Assembly: GCF_003666685.1 (NCBI RefSeq)
Contig: NZ_RCIZ01000003.1
Span: 62,001 to 126,000 of the forward strand
DNA length: 64,000 nucleotides
DNA from: Mesorhizobium sp. YM1C-6-2
Lineage (GTDB): Bacteria > Pseudomonadota > Alphaproteobacteria > Rhizobiales > Rhizobiaceae
Reading direction: 5' to 3'
In this document: positions 27,965 through 35,712 of the stretch, piece by piece
Position numbering within the stretch: the first letter of the stretch is position 1
Layout of the letters: each line of letters begins with the position of its first letter
Translations under genes and position numbers: made by a program
Notes under the pieces: generated by a model
Database searches by the model: none
Told to the model about the DNA's origin: nothing
What the model saw: the letters and a program-made list of their open reading frames with translations, nothing else

Positions 27965-29052
27965 CGCATTTCCCGCAAACGTTCGGAGCCGGCAAAGGAA
28001 CCGGCCTCCCCGGCGGGGTTCCGGTCCGTGCCCGCCAGCGTCCGGTAGACCGCCTCATAGTCCGAGATCATCCGCTCCGCCGAGAAGCGGCGTTCGAAGA
28101 CCTGGCGGATATGGTCACGGTCCAGTCCGTCGCATCGGGTAACCGCTTCGACCGCGGCCTCGATGCTGTCGACAACGAAGCCGGTCTCGCCCTCGTCGAC
28201 GATCTCCGGCATAGCTCCTTGCCGCCATGCGACGACGGGGACGCCGAAGGCCATCGCTTCGATGACGACCAGCCCGAACGGTTCCGGCCAGTCGATCGGG
28301 AAAAGCAGCGCCGCGGCATTCGACAGGAACCCGGCCTTGGTCTTCTCGTCCACCTCCCCGATGAACTCGACGTCGGGGCCGAGCAGCGGCTTTATCGTTT
28401 CGTTGAAATAGCGGTCGTCGTCGCCCTCGATCTTGGCGGCGATCTTCAGCTTCATGCCGGAACGGCGGGCGATCTCGATGGCGCGATCCGGGCGCTTGTC
28501 CCTGGACATGCGGCCGAGAAATGCCAGGTAGCCGCCGTCGCCGCGCGGGCGGCGCGGATAAAGCTCCATCGGCAGGCCGTGATAGACGTTGCCGACCCAT
28601 CGCGCGTTGCGGAGCGGCTGGCGCTGCCGCATCGAGATCGAGATCATCGGAAAGAAGGGCCAGCATGCATAGGCGCCGGGGAGGTCGGCATAATCCAGCC
28701 GGCCGTGCGGGGTGGTCACCGTCTTCTCCGCCACGTCGGCGAGGATCGGAAAATGGATGAAGTGGCTGAGGTGCACGTGGATGAGGTCGAATTCGTCGGC
28801 GCGCTCCCTGATCTCGTGGAGCATCGTCAGATGTGCGGCGATCACCGATTGAAGGCCGGGATCGAGGCGCAGGGCGCGCGGGCGCGCCGCCACGAGCCGC
28901 GCCGCGGTCTGCGATTCGCCGCTGGCGAACAGCGTCACCTCGTGGCCCCGGCGGACGAGGCCTTCCGTCAGATAGGAGACGATCCGCTCGGTGCCGCCGT
29001 AGAGCCGTGGCGGGACGGCCTCATAGAGCGGCGCAACCTGTGCGATGCGCAT
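27961..29052 (-). CDS. Family 4 glycosyltransferase
   Basis: The 363-aa GT-B enzyme has an N-terminal glycosyltransferase 4-like domain (MRIAQVAPLYEAVPPRLYGG, LTEGLVRRGHEVTLFASG) and a Glycos_transf_1 domain with YLAFLGRMSRDKRPDRAIEI and the nucleotide-sugar motif EPFGLVVIEAMAFGVPVVAW (about residues 265-285). It starts in a TGATG overlap with the small upstream gene. Donor and acceptor are unknown. Neighbours suggest glucan or glucosyl-solute metabolism under stress. Confidence 0.92.
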   Translation of the reverse strand: MRIAQVAPLYEAVPPRLYGGTERIVSYLTEGLVRRGHEVTLFASGESQTAARLVAARPRALRLDPGLQSVIAAHLTMLHEIRERADEFDLIHVHLSHFIHFPILADVAEKTVTTPHGRLDYADLPGAYACWPFFPMISISMRQRQPLRNARWVGNVYHGLPMELYPRRPRGDGGYLAFLGRMSRDKRPDRAIEIARRSGMKLKIAAKIEGDDDRYFNETIKPLLGPDVEFIGEVDEKTKAGFLSNAAALLFPIDWPEPFGLVVIEAMAFGVPVVAWRQGAMPEIVDEGETGFVVDSIEAAVEAVTRCDGLDRDHIRQVFERRFSAERMISDYEAVYRTLAGTDRNPAGEAGSFAGSERLREMR

Positions 29053-29273
29053 CAGTGCCTGTTCGGATTGGGCTGCTCGGGAGCGGCCGGCCGCCGCGCG
29101 GATCGCCTGGCCTGAAGCGAATAATCCGCCGTGTTGGCCCCGTAGATGTCCCGGTCGAGGCATTCCCGCCAGGCGGCGTCGGCGTCGGAACTCCTGACTT
29201 TCGGCGCATGGCGTCGCCGGCGGACCGGGCCGGACCCGTAGGATCTGAACAGCTTGATGAATGAGAATGACAC
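29052..29273 (-). CDS. Small basic protein coupled to the glycosyltransferase
   Basis: A 73-aa frame opens at GTG 29273 with AAGGAG six bases ahead and ends in a TGATG overlap with the glycosyltransferase start. The same frame reaches an ATG at 29321, but that lies inside the promoter candidate at 29306-29330 and has a poor ribosome-binding site. The product is Arg-rich with VRRRRHAPKVRSSDADAAWR and a CLDRDIYGANTADYSLQARR segment. No known family is recognised. Translational coupling argues that it is real and first in the operon. Confidence 0.6.
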   Translation of the reverse strand: MSFSFIKLFRSYGSGPVRRRRHAPKVRSSDADAAWRECLDRDIYGANTADYSLQARRSARRPAAPEQPNPNRH

Positions 29274-29305
29274 AAAGGGCTCCTTGGCAGGGGGCTCCTC
29301 GGCAG

Positions 29306-29330
29306 AACCGGAAACTCGCATTTATGTTCC
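29306..29330 (-). promoter_or_regulatory. EcfG-type general stress promoter of the trehalose/glucan operon
   Basis: On the minus strand GGAAC (29330-29326) is followed after 16 bp by GGTT (29309-29306). The consensus for the alphaproteobacterial general stress sigma factor EcfG/RpoE2 is GGAAC-N16/17-CGTT, so one base differs. Rhizobial otsA is known to be controlled by this factor, which supports the match. Confidence 0.55.
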
Positions 29331-29396
29331 AGGGAGCGATCGGGTCAGGGGATCGCTCCCTCGCGCACGGAACCCGCCGCTCTAAGGAGCGGCGGG
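29331..29396. repeat. Two tandem hairpins between DUF805 gene and trehalose operon
   Basis: AGGGAGCGATC (29331-29341) pairs with GATCGCTCCCT (29351-29361), and CCCGCCGCTC (29373-29382) pairs with GAGCGGCGGG (29387-29396). Stems of 11 and 10 bp are perfect. There is no U-run on either strand, so they may be an inefficient terminator for the upstream minus-strand gene or a barrier next to the stress promoter. Confidence 0.6.
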
Positions 29397-29511
29397 CCGT
29401 TGCCTGACAGCCGCCCGCATGTTGCGCGGCCAAGGAACTAAATGCGCGATTCCGGCTTTGGTTCCGGCCGGCGGTAGATTTCGTCCGATCCCTGCCGGCG
29501 GGTCCCGTCCT

Positions 29512-30252
29512 CTATCGCGCCGGCACTGCCGCCTCGACGCCGTCCGGAGCCGGCCCCCATTTGTTTTCACGCTTCTGCGACGGGATGAGCCCGAGCACGA
29601 TTGCCAGGATCGTCACGCTGCCGGCGAGGAGGAGGCCGACCACAAACATCACGAGATAGAACCAGCCGGACAGGCCGATATCGTGAAAGCGGCGGACGCC
29701 CATCGCGATGCACGGCACCGCGCCGGCAAGGAACGCAAGAACCACGATGACGATGGTCGCGACCGGCACCTCATAGCCGTAGTCGAAGTTGCCGGCCGCT
29801 GCATCGATCGCAACGCCGACGGCTGCGAGCGCGATCATGCCGAGCGTGTAGAAAAGCGCAAAACCCCAATATTCCTTGCGCCGTGCTCTGCCGCGGAAAT
29901 TGGCGTAGTTGGCGGTGATGCCCGTCCAGAAATGGCCCCAGAGGCCGGTTGCCTGTCCCCGGCCGGGGTCACCGTTGCCGACGGCATTGCGGCCGTAGCG
30001 CTGTGGCGTCGGCCGGGCGGCCGGCATGGCAATCGGTGTGGCCGTCAAGGTGGCGGGAGCCTGCTGCGCCGCCAGCGGCGGAGAGACGTCGCGCGCCTGA
30101 TCGCCGCTTTCCAGGAATTCGACGGCAACGCCCCTCGACACAGGAAAGGAGTGTGTCAGGTCCTCGCGGCGGAAAGTGTAGCGGTTGCCGTCCTCGCCGG
30201 TGATGAAGCCGAAACCGTGGGCGTCGTCGTAGTGTAGCACTTCCCCGCGCAT
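29512..30252 (-). CDS. Cold-shock-like domain fused to DUF805 membrane domain
   Basis: The 246-aa protein begins MRGEVLHYDDAHGFGFITGE, an RNP1-like cold-shock domain (about residues 1-60, with YTFRREDL), then a Pro/Ala linker. The C-terminal part is a DUF805 domain from about 105 (FRGRARRKEYWGFALFYTLG, then about four membrane helices and VRRFHDIGLSGWF). DUF805 proteins are inner-membrane proteins of unknown role. ATG 30252 is chosen because it opens the cold-shock fold. The fusion would place a nucleic-acid-binding domain at the membrane. It is probably monocistronic. Confidence 0.85.
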   Translation of the reverse strand: MRGEVLHYDDAHGFGFITGEDGNRYTFRREDLTHSFPVSRGVAVEFLESGDQARDVSPPLAAQQAPATLTATPIAMPAARPTPQRYGRNAVGNGDPGRGQATGLWGHFWTGITANYANFRGRARRKEYWGFALFYTLGMIALAAVGVAIDAAAGNFDYGYEVPVATIVIVVLAFLAGAVPCIAMGVRRFHDIGLSGWFYLVMFVVGLLLAGSVTILAIVLGLIPSQKRENKWGPAPDGVEAAVPAR

Positions 30253-30333
30253 GAAAGCTCCTGCAGCCCGAATCCTTGGACAAATTAGCACCGGAAGCGG
30301 CCGCGTGGACAAATTCGCCGATCAGGTCCGGCG

Positions 30334-30789
30334 TCAGACAAAGCCGATGAAGCGGCCGTCAAGGAGCACGCCGCTCCAGAGCAGGATCGAGGCGACGGCG
30401 GAGATGCGGAGCGCGGCGGCGTTTTCCTGCGGCCTTCGGTCCAGCGCGAGGAAGGCGAAAAAATTGAGCCCGGCGAGCAGGATCAGTCCGAGCTTGGTCA
30501 GGAATACCGGGTTGCGGACATAGTCCGTCGCCTGAACCGAGAACAGTGCAAGCCCGGTCAGAACGGCGACGACGAAGGCGGCAAGCGCGGCACGCCTCAA
30601 GAGCGCCACCAGTATCCGGTGCGGCACGGAGCGGATGGCACCGAGCACGGACAGGTCCATCAGGAGCACGCTGCCGAACAGGGTTCCGATCGCGGCGATG
30701 TGGAGCGTGTTGACGACCGGATAGACGAAGAACGACGCCTTCAGCAGCCGGACCGGCCCGATCTGCTCGATGGCCTGAAGGAACTCCAT
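30334..30789 (-). CDS. DUF6644 family membrane protein
   Basis: The 151-aa protein has four to five predicted membrane helices: SFFVYPVVNTLHIAAIGTLF, ALAAFVVAVLTGLALFSVQA, FLTKLGLILLAGLNFFAFLA and a C-terminal helix. The His in NTLHIAAIG near the membrane start is typical of this group and could bind heme or metal, but this is inference. The start MEFLQAIEQIG at 30789 is 20 bp after the DUF6152 stop, so the two genes form an operon. Such pairs are common and uncharacterised. Confidence 0.75.
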   Translation of the reverse strand: MEFLQAIEQIGPVRLLKASFFVYPVVNTLHIAAIGTLFGSVLLMDLSVLGAIRSVPHRILVALLRRAALAAFVVAVLTGLALFSVQATDYVRNPVFLTKLGLILLAGLNFFAFLALDRRPQENAAALRISAVASILLWSGVLLDGRFIGFV

Positions 30790-30809
30790 GCCCCACCGCG
30801 CCCGGCTGC

Positions 30810-31196
30810 TCAGCTCGGCACGCGGTTCGGATAGACGTCGTAGGTCTTGCCGTTGACGGTGATGCGGACCGCCTTCATGCGCTTCTCGGCCTCGTCGCGC
30901 GAGCGGTGGCCGATCACCACGATCTGGTCGCCGATCTTGGCGGTGTCTTCCATGAAGCCGGCGCGCTGGGTGGCGGCGGGCGTCGCCAGCTCGACCCGCC
31001 ACGTCTCGCCCTCGACATCGACGTCGAGCGTCGGGTGCGGATTGCCGTAACTGATCGCGCGGATGGTGCCGGTGATCTCGAAGAAACCTTCCTCGGTCCA
31101 CGACCAGCCATGATGGGCAAGGGCCGGGCCGGCGGCAAGCAATGCAATGCCGACGGTCAATCCGCTCGACAGCAGCACACGTCTCGAAATCGCCAT
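30810..31196 (-). CDS. DUF6152 family exported protein
   Basis: The 128-aa protein starts at ATG 31196 behind a strong AGGAGG site. It has a signal peptide containing twin arginines (SRRVLLSSGLTVGIALLAAG, cleavage near PALAHHG), so export by Tat or Sec is expected. The mature protein begins with AHHGWSWTEEGFFEITGTIR and folds as a small beta barrel with a WRVELA strand. DUF6152 has no known role. The His pair at the mature N-terminus is conserved in such proteins and could bind a metal. It is paired with the DUF6644 membrane protein. Confidence 0.78.
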   Translation of the reverse strand: MAISRRVLLSSGLTVGIALLAAGPALAHHGWSWTEEGFFEITGTIRAISYGNPHPTLDVDVEGETWRVELATPAATQRAGFMEDTAKIGDQIVVIGHRSRDEAEKRMKAVRITVNGKTYDVYPNRVPS

Positions 31197-31642
31197 GGCC
31201 TCCTCCTGTAATCCGCCCCTGCGCGGAATGCTAGAACGGCGGGGCCGCCGCTCCAAATCACATCGAGATGAGCGGCTCTGCAGGGAATTCGGCCGCGGGG
31301 CTGGATAGATCGGCTTCGATTGACTATTTGCGGATTCGCGGTAAAAGCCAGCCGCGAACGGGATTTTCGGACAATGCGCGGCCTGACGATGGCGCTCCTT
31401 GCACTCGACTTCCCCGGCCACGGCGGGAACCGTCGAGCCGGGCGGTTCGGCGTGCCGTTCCTGTCCAATGCCGTTTCCGGCACGACCAAAGCCAAGACGA
31501 TCACCACCAAAACGACCGGCAAAACGGTCTGATCTCCCTTGGCCTTACCGTCCCTCCCGGGTCTGGCCCGGGGAGACGAGGCCCGCGCCGGTCGGCGGGT
31601 TCCTCCAGAAGTTAACAGGCGGAGAGGGGCAGGAGAAGTTTC
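31197..31642. other. Gene-free region upstream of asd
   Basis: This 446-bp gap lies between divergent genes. A possible promoter for asd is TTGACT at 31320-31325 with TAAAAG 16 bp on (31342-31347), which would leave a leader of about 290 bases. Short frames on both strands here show no ribosome-binding site or recognisable family, and I see no known RNA structure. Confidence 0.4.
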
Positions 31643-32677
31643 ATGGGTTTCAAGGTTGCAGTCGCAGGCGCCACCGGCAATGTCGGGCGCGAAATGCTCA
31701 ATATCCTCGAAGAGCGCGGCTTTCCGGCCGACGAGGTGGTGGCGCTCGCCTCGCGCCGCTCGGTCGGCTCGGAGGTCTCCTACGGCGACAAGACGCTGAA
31801 GGTGAAGGCGCTGGAGAACTACGATTTCTCCGACACCGACATCTGCGTGATGTCGGCGGGCGGCGAGGTCTCCAAGCAGTGGTCGCCGAAGATCGGCCAG
31901 CAGGGCTGCGTCGTCATCGATAATTCTTCCGCTTTCCGCTACGATCCTGACGTGCCGCTGATCGTGCCGGAGGTGAACCCGGACGCCATCGCCGGCTTCA
32001 CGAAGAAGAACATCATCGCCAACCCGAACTGCTCGACCGCGCAGCTGGTGGTGGCGCTGAAGCCGCTGCATGACGCGGCGACGATCAAGCGCGTCGTCGT
32101 GGCGACCTACCAGTCGGTGTCGGGCGCCGGCAAGGAAGGCATGGACGAGCTCTTCACGCAGACCCGCGCGGTGTTCGTCGCCGATCCGGTCGAGGCCAAG
32201 AAGTTCACCAAGCGCATCGCCTTCAACGTCATCCCGCACATCGACGTGTTCATGGAGGACGGCTCCACCAAGGAAGAGTGGAAGATGGTGGCCGAGACCA
32301 AGAAGATGCTGGATCCGAAGATCAAGCTGACGGCGACCGCGGTGCGCGTGCCGGTCTTCATCGGCCATTCGGAAGCCGTCAACATCGAGTTCGAGAAGCC
32401 GATCACCGCCGACGAGGCGCGCGACATACTGCGCGAAGCCCCGGGCTGCCTGGTGATCGACAAGCGCGAGAACGGCGGCTATGCGACGCCGATCGAATCG
32501 GCCGGCGAGGACGCGACCTACATCAGCCGCATCCGCGAGGACCCGACCGTCGATAACGGGCTGGCGATGTGGGTCGTCTCCGACAACCTTCGCAAGGGCG
32601 CTGCGCTCAACACCGTGCAGATCGCCGAGCTGCTGATCGAGCGCGGCCTGATCCAGCCGAAGCGCAAGGCGGCGTAG
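31643..32677 (+). CDS. asd: Aspartate-semialdehyde dehydrogenase
   Basis: Asd reduces beta-aspartyl phosphate to aspartate semialdehyde, the branch point for lysine/diaminopimelate, threonine and methionine. The 344-aa protein has the N-terminal NADPH site VAVAGATGNVGREMLNILEE. The catalytic cysteine lies in ANPNCSTAQLVVALKP (about 130-145). SGAGKEGMDEL and the VRVPVFIGHSEAVNIEFE region follow. The start has AGGAG ten bases ahead. It stands alone on the plus strand. Confidence 0.97.
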   Translation: MGFKVAVAGATGNVGREMLNILEERGFPADEVVALASRRSVGSEVSYGDKTLKVKALENYDFSDTDICVMSAGGEVSKQWSPKIGQQGCVVIDNSSAFRYDPDVPLIVPEVNPDAIAGFTKKNIIANPNCSTAQLVVALKPLHDAATIKRVVVATYQSVSGAGKEGMDELFTQTRAVFVADPVEAKKFTKRIAFNVIPHIDVFMEDGSTKEEWKMVAETKKMLDPKIKLTATAVRVPVFIGHSEAVNIEFEKPITADEARDILREAPGCLVIDKRENGGYATPIESAGEDATYISRIREDPTVDNGLAMWVVSDNLRKGAALNTVQIAELLIERGLIQPKRKAA

Positions 32678-33234
32678 TTTATCACTCACGGGCCGTACCG
32701 CCGCCTGTCGGTGGCTGGTCCTCCGCGGGGGCGCCGGATAGCCGGCGGCCCGCGGTCGCGGGCTCGGCCTTCGGCCGAATGCGCCAAAGCTCACCCTCCC
32801 TCAAGGGGGAGGGAAATCTGCGCACTTCATTGTCGCCACGCCCTGCTTTCGCGGTCTGGCCATTTCAAAGAACGCTCCCTGCCACGGAGGGAGAAGTCGG
32901 GAAGCGGGGCACGGGGCCTGGCCTCTCAAACATAATACGTGGCCGGTTTCCCGCACCCCGCCGGCGTTCTTGCCCTATCTGGAGGGGACGCAGAATCGTT
33001 TCACCGCGCGACCTCGGTCAGGGCCCGGTCCTCGGGGCTCATCACCCAGCCGCGCCACCTCCGCGCGACCGAACCGGTACCGCCGCCCTCCCCTGATCCC
33101 TGGTCCGGACCAGGGTTCCCGCGAGGGCGATGCGAGGAGTATCGCTCAGGCAAGGACGGCGTGGATAAACGGCCGCAGAATTTTCTCAATATTAAATGAA
33201 ATCAATAGGTTAGTTGAGAGAGCCATCCACGCGC
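32678..33234. other. Gene-free region between asd and rpsP with repeat-like elements
   Basis: This 557-bp convergent gap holds no credible gene. It contains a CCCTCCCTCAAGGGGGAGGG palindromic element near 32793-32812, an inverted ACGGAGGGAG copy near 32885, an 18-bp perfect palindrome at 33098-33115, and an AT-rich patch at 33178-33215 (AATATTAAATGAAATCAATA). The composition suggests accumulated short intergenic repeats. Confidence 0.55.
33098..33115. repeat. Perfect 18-bp palindrome CCCTGGTCCGGACCAGGG
   Basis: The sequence is its own reverse complement over all 18 bases. It lacks a loop and U-run, so it is not a standard terminator. It could be a protein site or part of a dispersed repeat. 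Confidence 0.75.
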
Positions 33235-33266
33235 AAAAAGAAAACGGCGGGGATCGCTCCCCGCCG
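33235..33266 (-). terminator. Intrinsic terminator after rpsP
   Basis: CGGCGGGG (33245-33252) pairs with CCCCGCCG (33259-33266) around a 6-base loop, followed on the minus strand by TTTTCTTTTT. It lies 27 bp past the rpsP stop. Confidence 0.9.
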
Positions 33267-33292
33267 CTCGCGTTTGGACCACCCGCGAAAGA

Positions 33293-33700
33293 TCAGGAAG
33301 CGGCTTCTTCCGCCGGGGCTTCCTCGGCCGGGGCCGCGGTGGCGGCGGCGATCGCCGCGGCGGCGTCTTCCTGCGCCTTCTTCAGCGCGTCGGCGCGTTC
33401 CTGCGCCTTCTTGCCGGGCAGCGCCTTGGTCGGGTTGTTGCGCGCCTCGCGCTTGGTGATGCCGGCCTCGTCGAGGAAGCGGGCGACCCGGTCGGTCGGC
33501 AGCGCGCCGTGCGACAGCCAGTGCTTGACGCGGTCGGCGTCGATCTTGATGCGCTCGGCGTCCTTCGGCAGCAGCGGGTTCCACGAGCCGATCTGCTCGA
33601 TGAACCGGCCGTCGCGCGGGCTGCGCACGTCGGCGACGACGACGTGGTAGTAGGGACGCTTCTTGGAGCCCGCTCGGGCCAGACGAATCTTCAACGACAT
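33293..33700 (-). CDS. rpsP: 30S ribosomal protein S16
   Basis: S16 helps assemble the 5' domain of 16S rRNA. The 135-aa protein starts [20 protein letters not shown] and has IEQIGSWNP and [19 protein letters not shown]. Beyond the usual 80-residue core it has a Lys/Ala/Glu-rich tail (about 105-135), common in alphaproteobacteria. The usual rimM-trmD-rplS partners do not follow. An intrinsic terminator closes the unit here. Confidence 0.97.
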   Translation of the reverse strand: MSLKIRLARAGSKKRPYYHVVVADVRSPRDGRFIEQIGSWNPLLPKDAERIKIDADRVKHWLSHGALPTDRVARFLDEAGITKREARNNPTKALPGKKAQERADALKKAQEDAAAAIAAATAAPAEEAPAEEAAS

Positions 33701-33746
33701 TTCTTTCTCCTTGGAATGGGTTCGTTGTCTGGTTGTCGGCTGGAAT

Positions 33747-34073
33747 TCAGCCGGTTTTCGTCACGCCGTTTTCAGCGGCGATCTGTTCGTGGTGCCTGAT
33801 CACTTCCTTGATGACGAAGTTCAGGAATTTCTCCGCGAAATCGGGGTCGAGATGCGCGTCCTTGGCCAGTTGCCGCAGGCGGGCGATCTGCTCGGCCTCG
33901 CGCGCCGGATCGGCCGGCGGCAGGCCGTACTCGGCCTTCAGGACGCCGACCGCCTTGGTGCAGCGGAAACGCTCGGCCAGCATGTGGATCAGCGCCGCGT
34001 CGATATTGTCGATCGAGATGCGGTAGTCGGCGAGCATCTTTCGCGCTTCGGTGATCTGGATCGGGTCGCTCAT
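33747..34073 (-). CDS. Chorismate mutase (AroQ type)
   Basis: The 108-aa all-helical protein matches the AroQ monofunctional chorismate mutases, which convert chorismate to prephenate for phenylalanine and tyrosine. Visible features are [20 protein letters not shown] and [20 protein letters not shown] with the active-site Arg/Lys pair, and [16 protein letters not shown]. It lies 7 bp after ffh and 46 bp before rpsP, the order usual in Hyphomicrobiales. Confidence 0.92.
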   Translation of the reverse strand: MSDPIQITEARKMLADYRISIDNIDAALIHMLAERFRCTKAVGVLKAEYGLPPADPAREAEQIARLRQLAKDAHLDPDFAEKFLNFVIKEVIRHHEQIAAENGVTKTG

Positions 34074-34080
34074 CTTCCCC

Positions 34081-35682
34081 TCACTTCTTCTTGCCCAGTC
34101 CCGGCGGTCCGCCGAGTCCCGGCAGCTTCATGCCGCCGGGCAGGCCGGGCAGTCCGCCGCCACCCAGGCCAGGAAGGCCACCGGGCAGGCCACCCGGAAG
34201 TCCCTTGGGCATGCCGCCGCCGAGGCCGGCGGCTTCGGCCTGCTTCTGCAAGGCTTCGAGCTGCTTCGGATCCATCTTGGAGAGGTCCGGCATGCCGCCC
34301 ATTCCGGGCATCATGCCGCCCAGCCCCATCTTGTTCGCCAGGCCACCCATCATGCCGCGCATGAGGCCGCCGCCTTTGCCCTTGCCGCCCATCGCCTTCA
34401 TCATGTCGGCCATCTGGCGGTGCATCTTCAGGAGCTTGTTGATCTCGGCGGCATCGGTGCCGGAGCCGGCGGCGATGCGCTTCTTGCGGCTGTGCTTGAG
34501 GATGTCGGGATTGGCGCGCTCGGCCTTCGTCATCGACGAGATGATGGCGATCTGGCGCTTGAACATCCTGTCGTCGAGACCGGCGGCGGCGAGCTTGTCC
34601 TTCATGCCGCTCATGCCGGGCATCATCGACATGATGCCGCCCATGCCGCCCATCTTGGACATCTGCTCGAGCTGGCCGGCGAGGTCGTTGAGGTCGAATT
34701 TGCCGGCCTGCATTTTCTTGGCGATCGCCGCGGCCTTTTCCGCGTCGATCGTCTCGGCGGCTTTTTCCACGAGCGAGACGATGTCGCCCATGCCGAGGAT
34801 GCGGTCGGCGATGCGCTTGGGATGGAACTCCTCCAGCGCATCCATCTTCTCGCCGGTGCCGATCAGCTTGATCGGCTTGCCGGTGACGGCGCGCATCGAG
34901 AGCGCCGCGCCGCCGCGGCCGTCGCCGTCCATGCGGGTGAGCACCAGGCCGGTGATGCCGACGCGCTCGTCGAAGCTTTTGGCGAGGTTGACGGCGTCCT
35001 GGCCGGTGAGGCTGTCGGCGACGAGCAGGATCTCGTGCGGGTTCGACGCCTTCCTGATCTCGGCCATCTCGGCCATCAGCGGCTCGTCGATATGGGTGCG
35101 GCCGGCGGTGTCGAGGATGACGACGTCATGGCCGCCGAGCTTGGCGGCCTGCACGGCACGGCCGGCGATCTGCACCGGCGACTGGCCGGCGATGACGGGT
35201 AGCGTGGCGACGCCGGTCTGCTCGCCGAGCTGGCGCAACTGCTCCTGCGCGGCCGGACGGCGCGTGTCGAGCGAGGCCATCAGGATCTTCTTGCCCTGAC
35301 GGTCGGTGAGGCGCTTGGCGATCTTGGCGGTGGTGGTCGTCTTGCCCGAGCCCTGCAGGCCGACCATCATGACGACGACTGGAGCGGGTGCGTTGAGGTC
35401 GATGGCGACGCCTTCGGAGCCCAGCATGTCGACAAGCTCGTCATGGACGATCTTGACGACCATCTGGCCGGGCTTGATCGACTTCAGCACCTCGGCGCCG
35501 ACGGCCTTGGTGCGCACCTTGTCGGTGAAGGAACGCACGACGTCGAGCGCAACGTCGGCCTCGAGCAGAGCGCGGCGTACCTCGCGCAGCGCGGCGGCGA
35601 CGTCGGCCTCCGACAGCGCGCCGCGGCCGGTCAGGCCGTTCAGGATGGAACCAAGGCGTTCCTGTAGCGATTCAAACATCAT
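34081..35682 (-). CDS. ffh: Signal recognition particle protein Ffh
   Basis: Ffh is the SRP GTPase that binds signal sequences and SRP RNA and docks with FtsY. The 533-aa protein has the N domain, then the G domain with GLQGSGKTTTTAKIA (about 108-122), DTAGRTHIDE and TRMDGDGRGGAAL. The Met-rich M domain (about 305-470) is followed by a Gly/Leu/Pro-rich tail with repeated GGLPG units ending in GLGKKK. Translation starts at ATG ATG (35682). The upstream region is unusual: see the upstream frame and the inverted repeat. First codons (TTT GAA TCG CTA) are AT-rich compared with the gene. Confidence 0.97.
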   Translation of the reverse strand: MMFESLQERLGSILNGLTGRGALSEADVAAALREVRRALLEADVALDVVRSFTDKVRTKAVGAEVLKSIKPGQMVVKIVHDELVDMLGSEGVAIDLNAPAPVVVMMVGLQGSGKTTTTAKIAKRLTDRQGKKILMASLDTRRPAAQEQLRQLGEQTGVATLPVIAGQSPVQIAGRAVQAAKLGGHDVVILDTAGRTHIDEPLMAEMAEIRKASNPHEILLVADSLTGQDAVNLAKSFDERVGITGLVLTRMDGDGRGGAALSMRAVTGKPIKLIGTGEKMDALEEFHPKRIADRILGMGDIVSLVEKAAETIDAEKAAAIAKKMQAGKFDLNDLAGQLEQMSKMGGMGGIMSMMPGMSGMKDKLAAAGLDDRMFKRQIAIISSMTKAERANPDILKHSRKKRIAAGSGTDAAEINKLLKMHRQMADMMKAMGGKGKGGGLMRGMMGGLANKMGLGGMMPGMGGMPDLSKMDPKQLEALQKQAEAAGLGGGMPKGLPGGLPGGLPGLGGGGLPGLPGGMKLPGLGGPPGLGKKK

Positions 35683-35712
35683 TCAACCCTCGGCGCATGA
35701 ACGCCTTGGTTC
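35648..35712 (-). promoter_or_regulatory. 14-bp perfect inverted repeat enclosing the ffh start codon
   Basis: GAACCAAGGCGTTC at 35648-35661 (ffh codons 8-12) is the exact reverse complement of GAACGCCTTGGTTC at 35699-35712, upstream of the gene. The 37-base loop holds the CGAGGG ribosome-binding site and both ATG codons. In the ffh mRNA this would present the start in a large loop above a stable stem. A role in translational control is inferred. Confidence 0.75.

Noticed and set aside
31320-31532. 70-codon plus-strand frame and an overlapping minus-strand hydrophobic stretch before asd
   Set aside because: No ribosome-binding site, no family resemblance, and both frames arise from GC-rich sequence; kept as non-coding.
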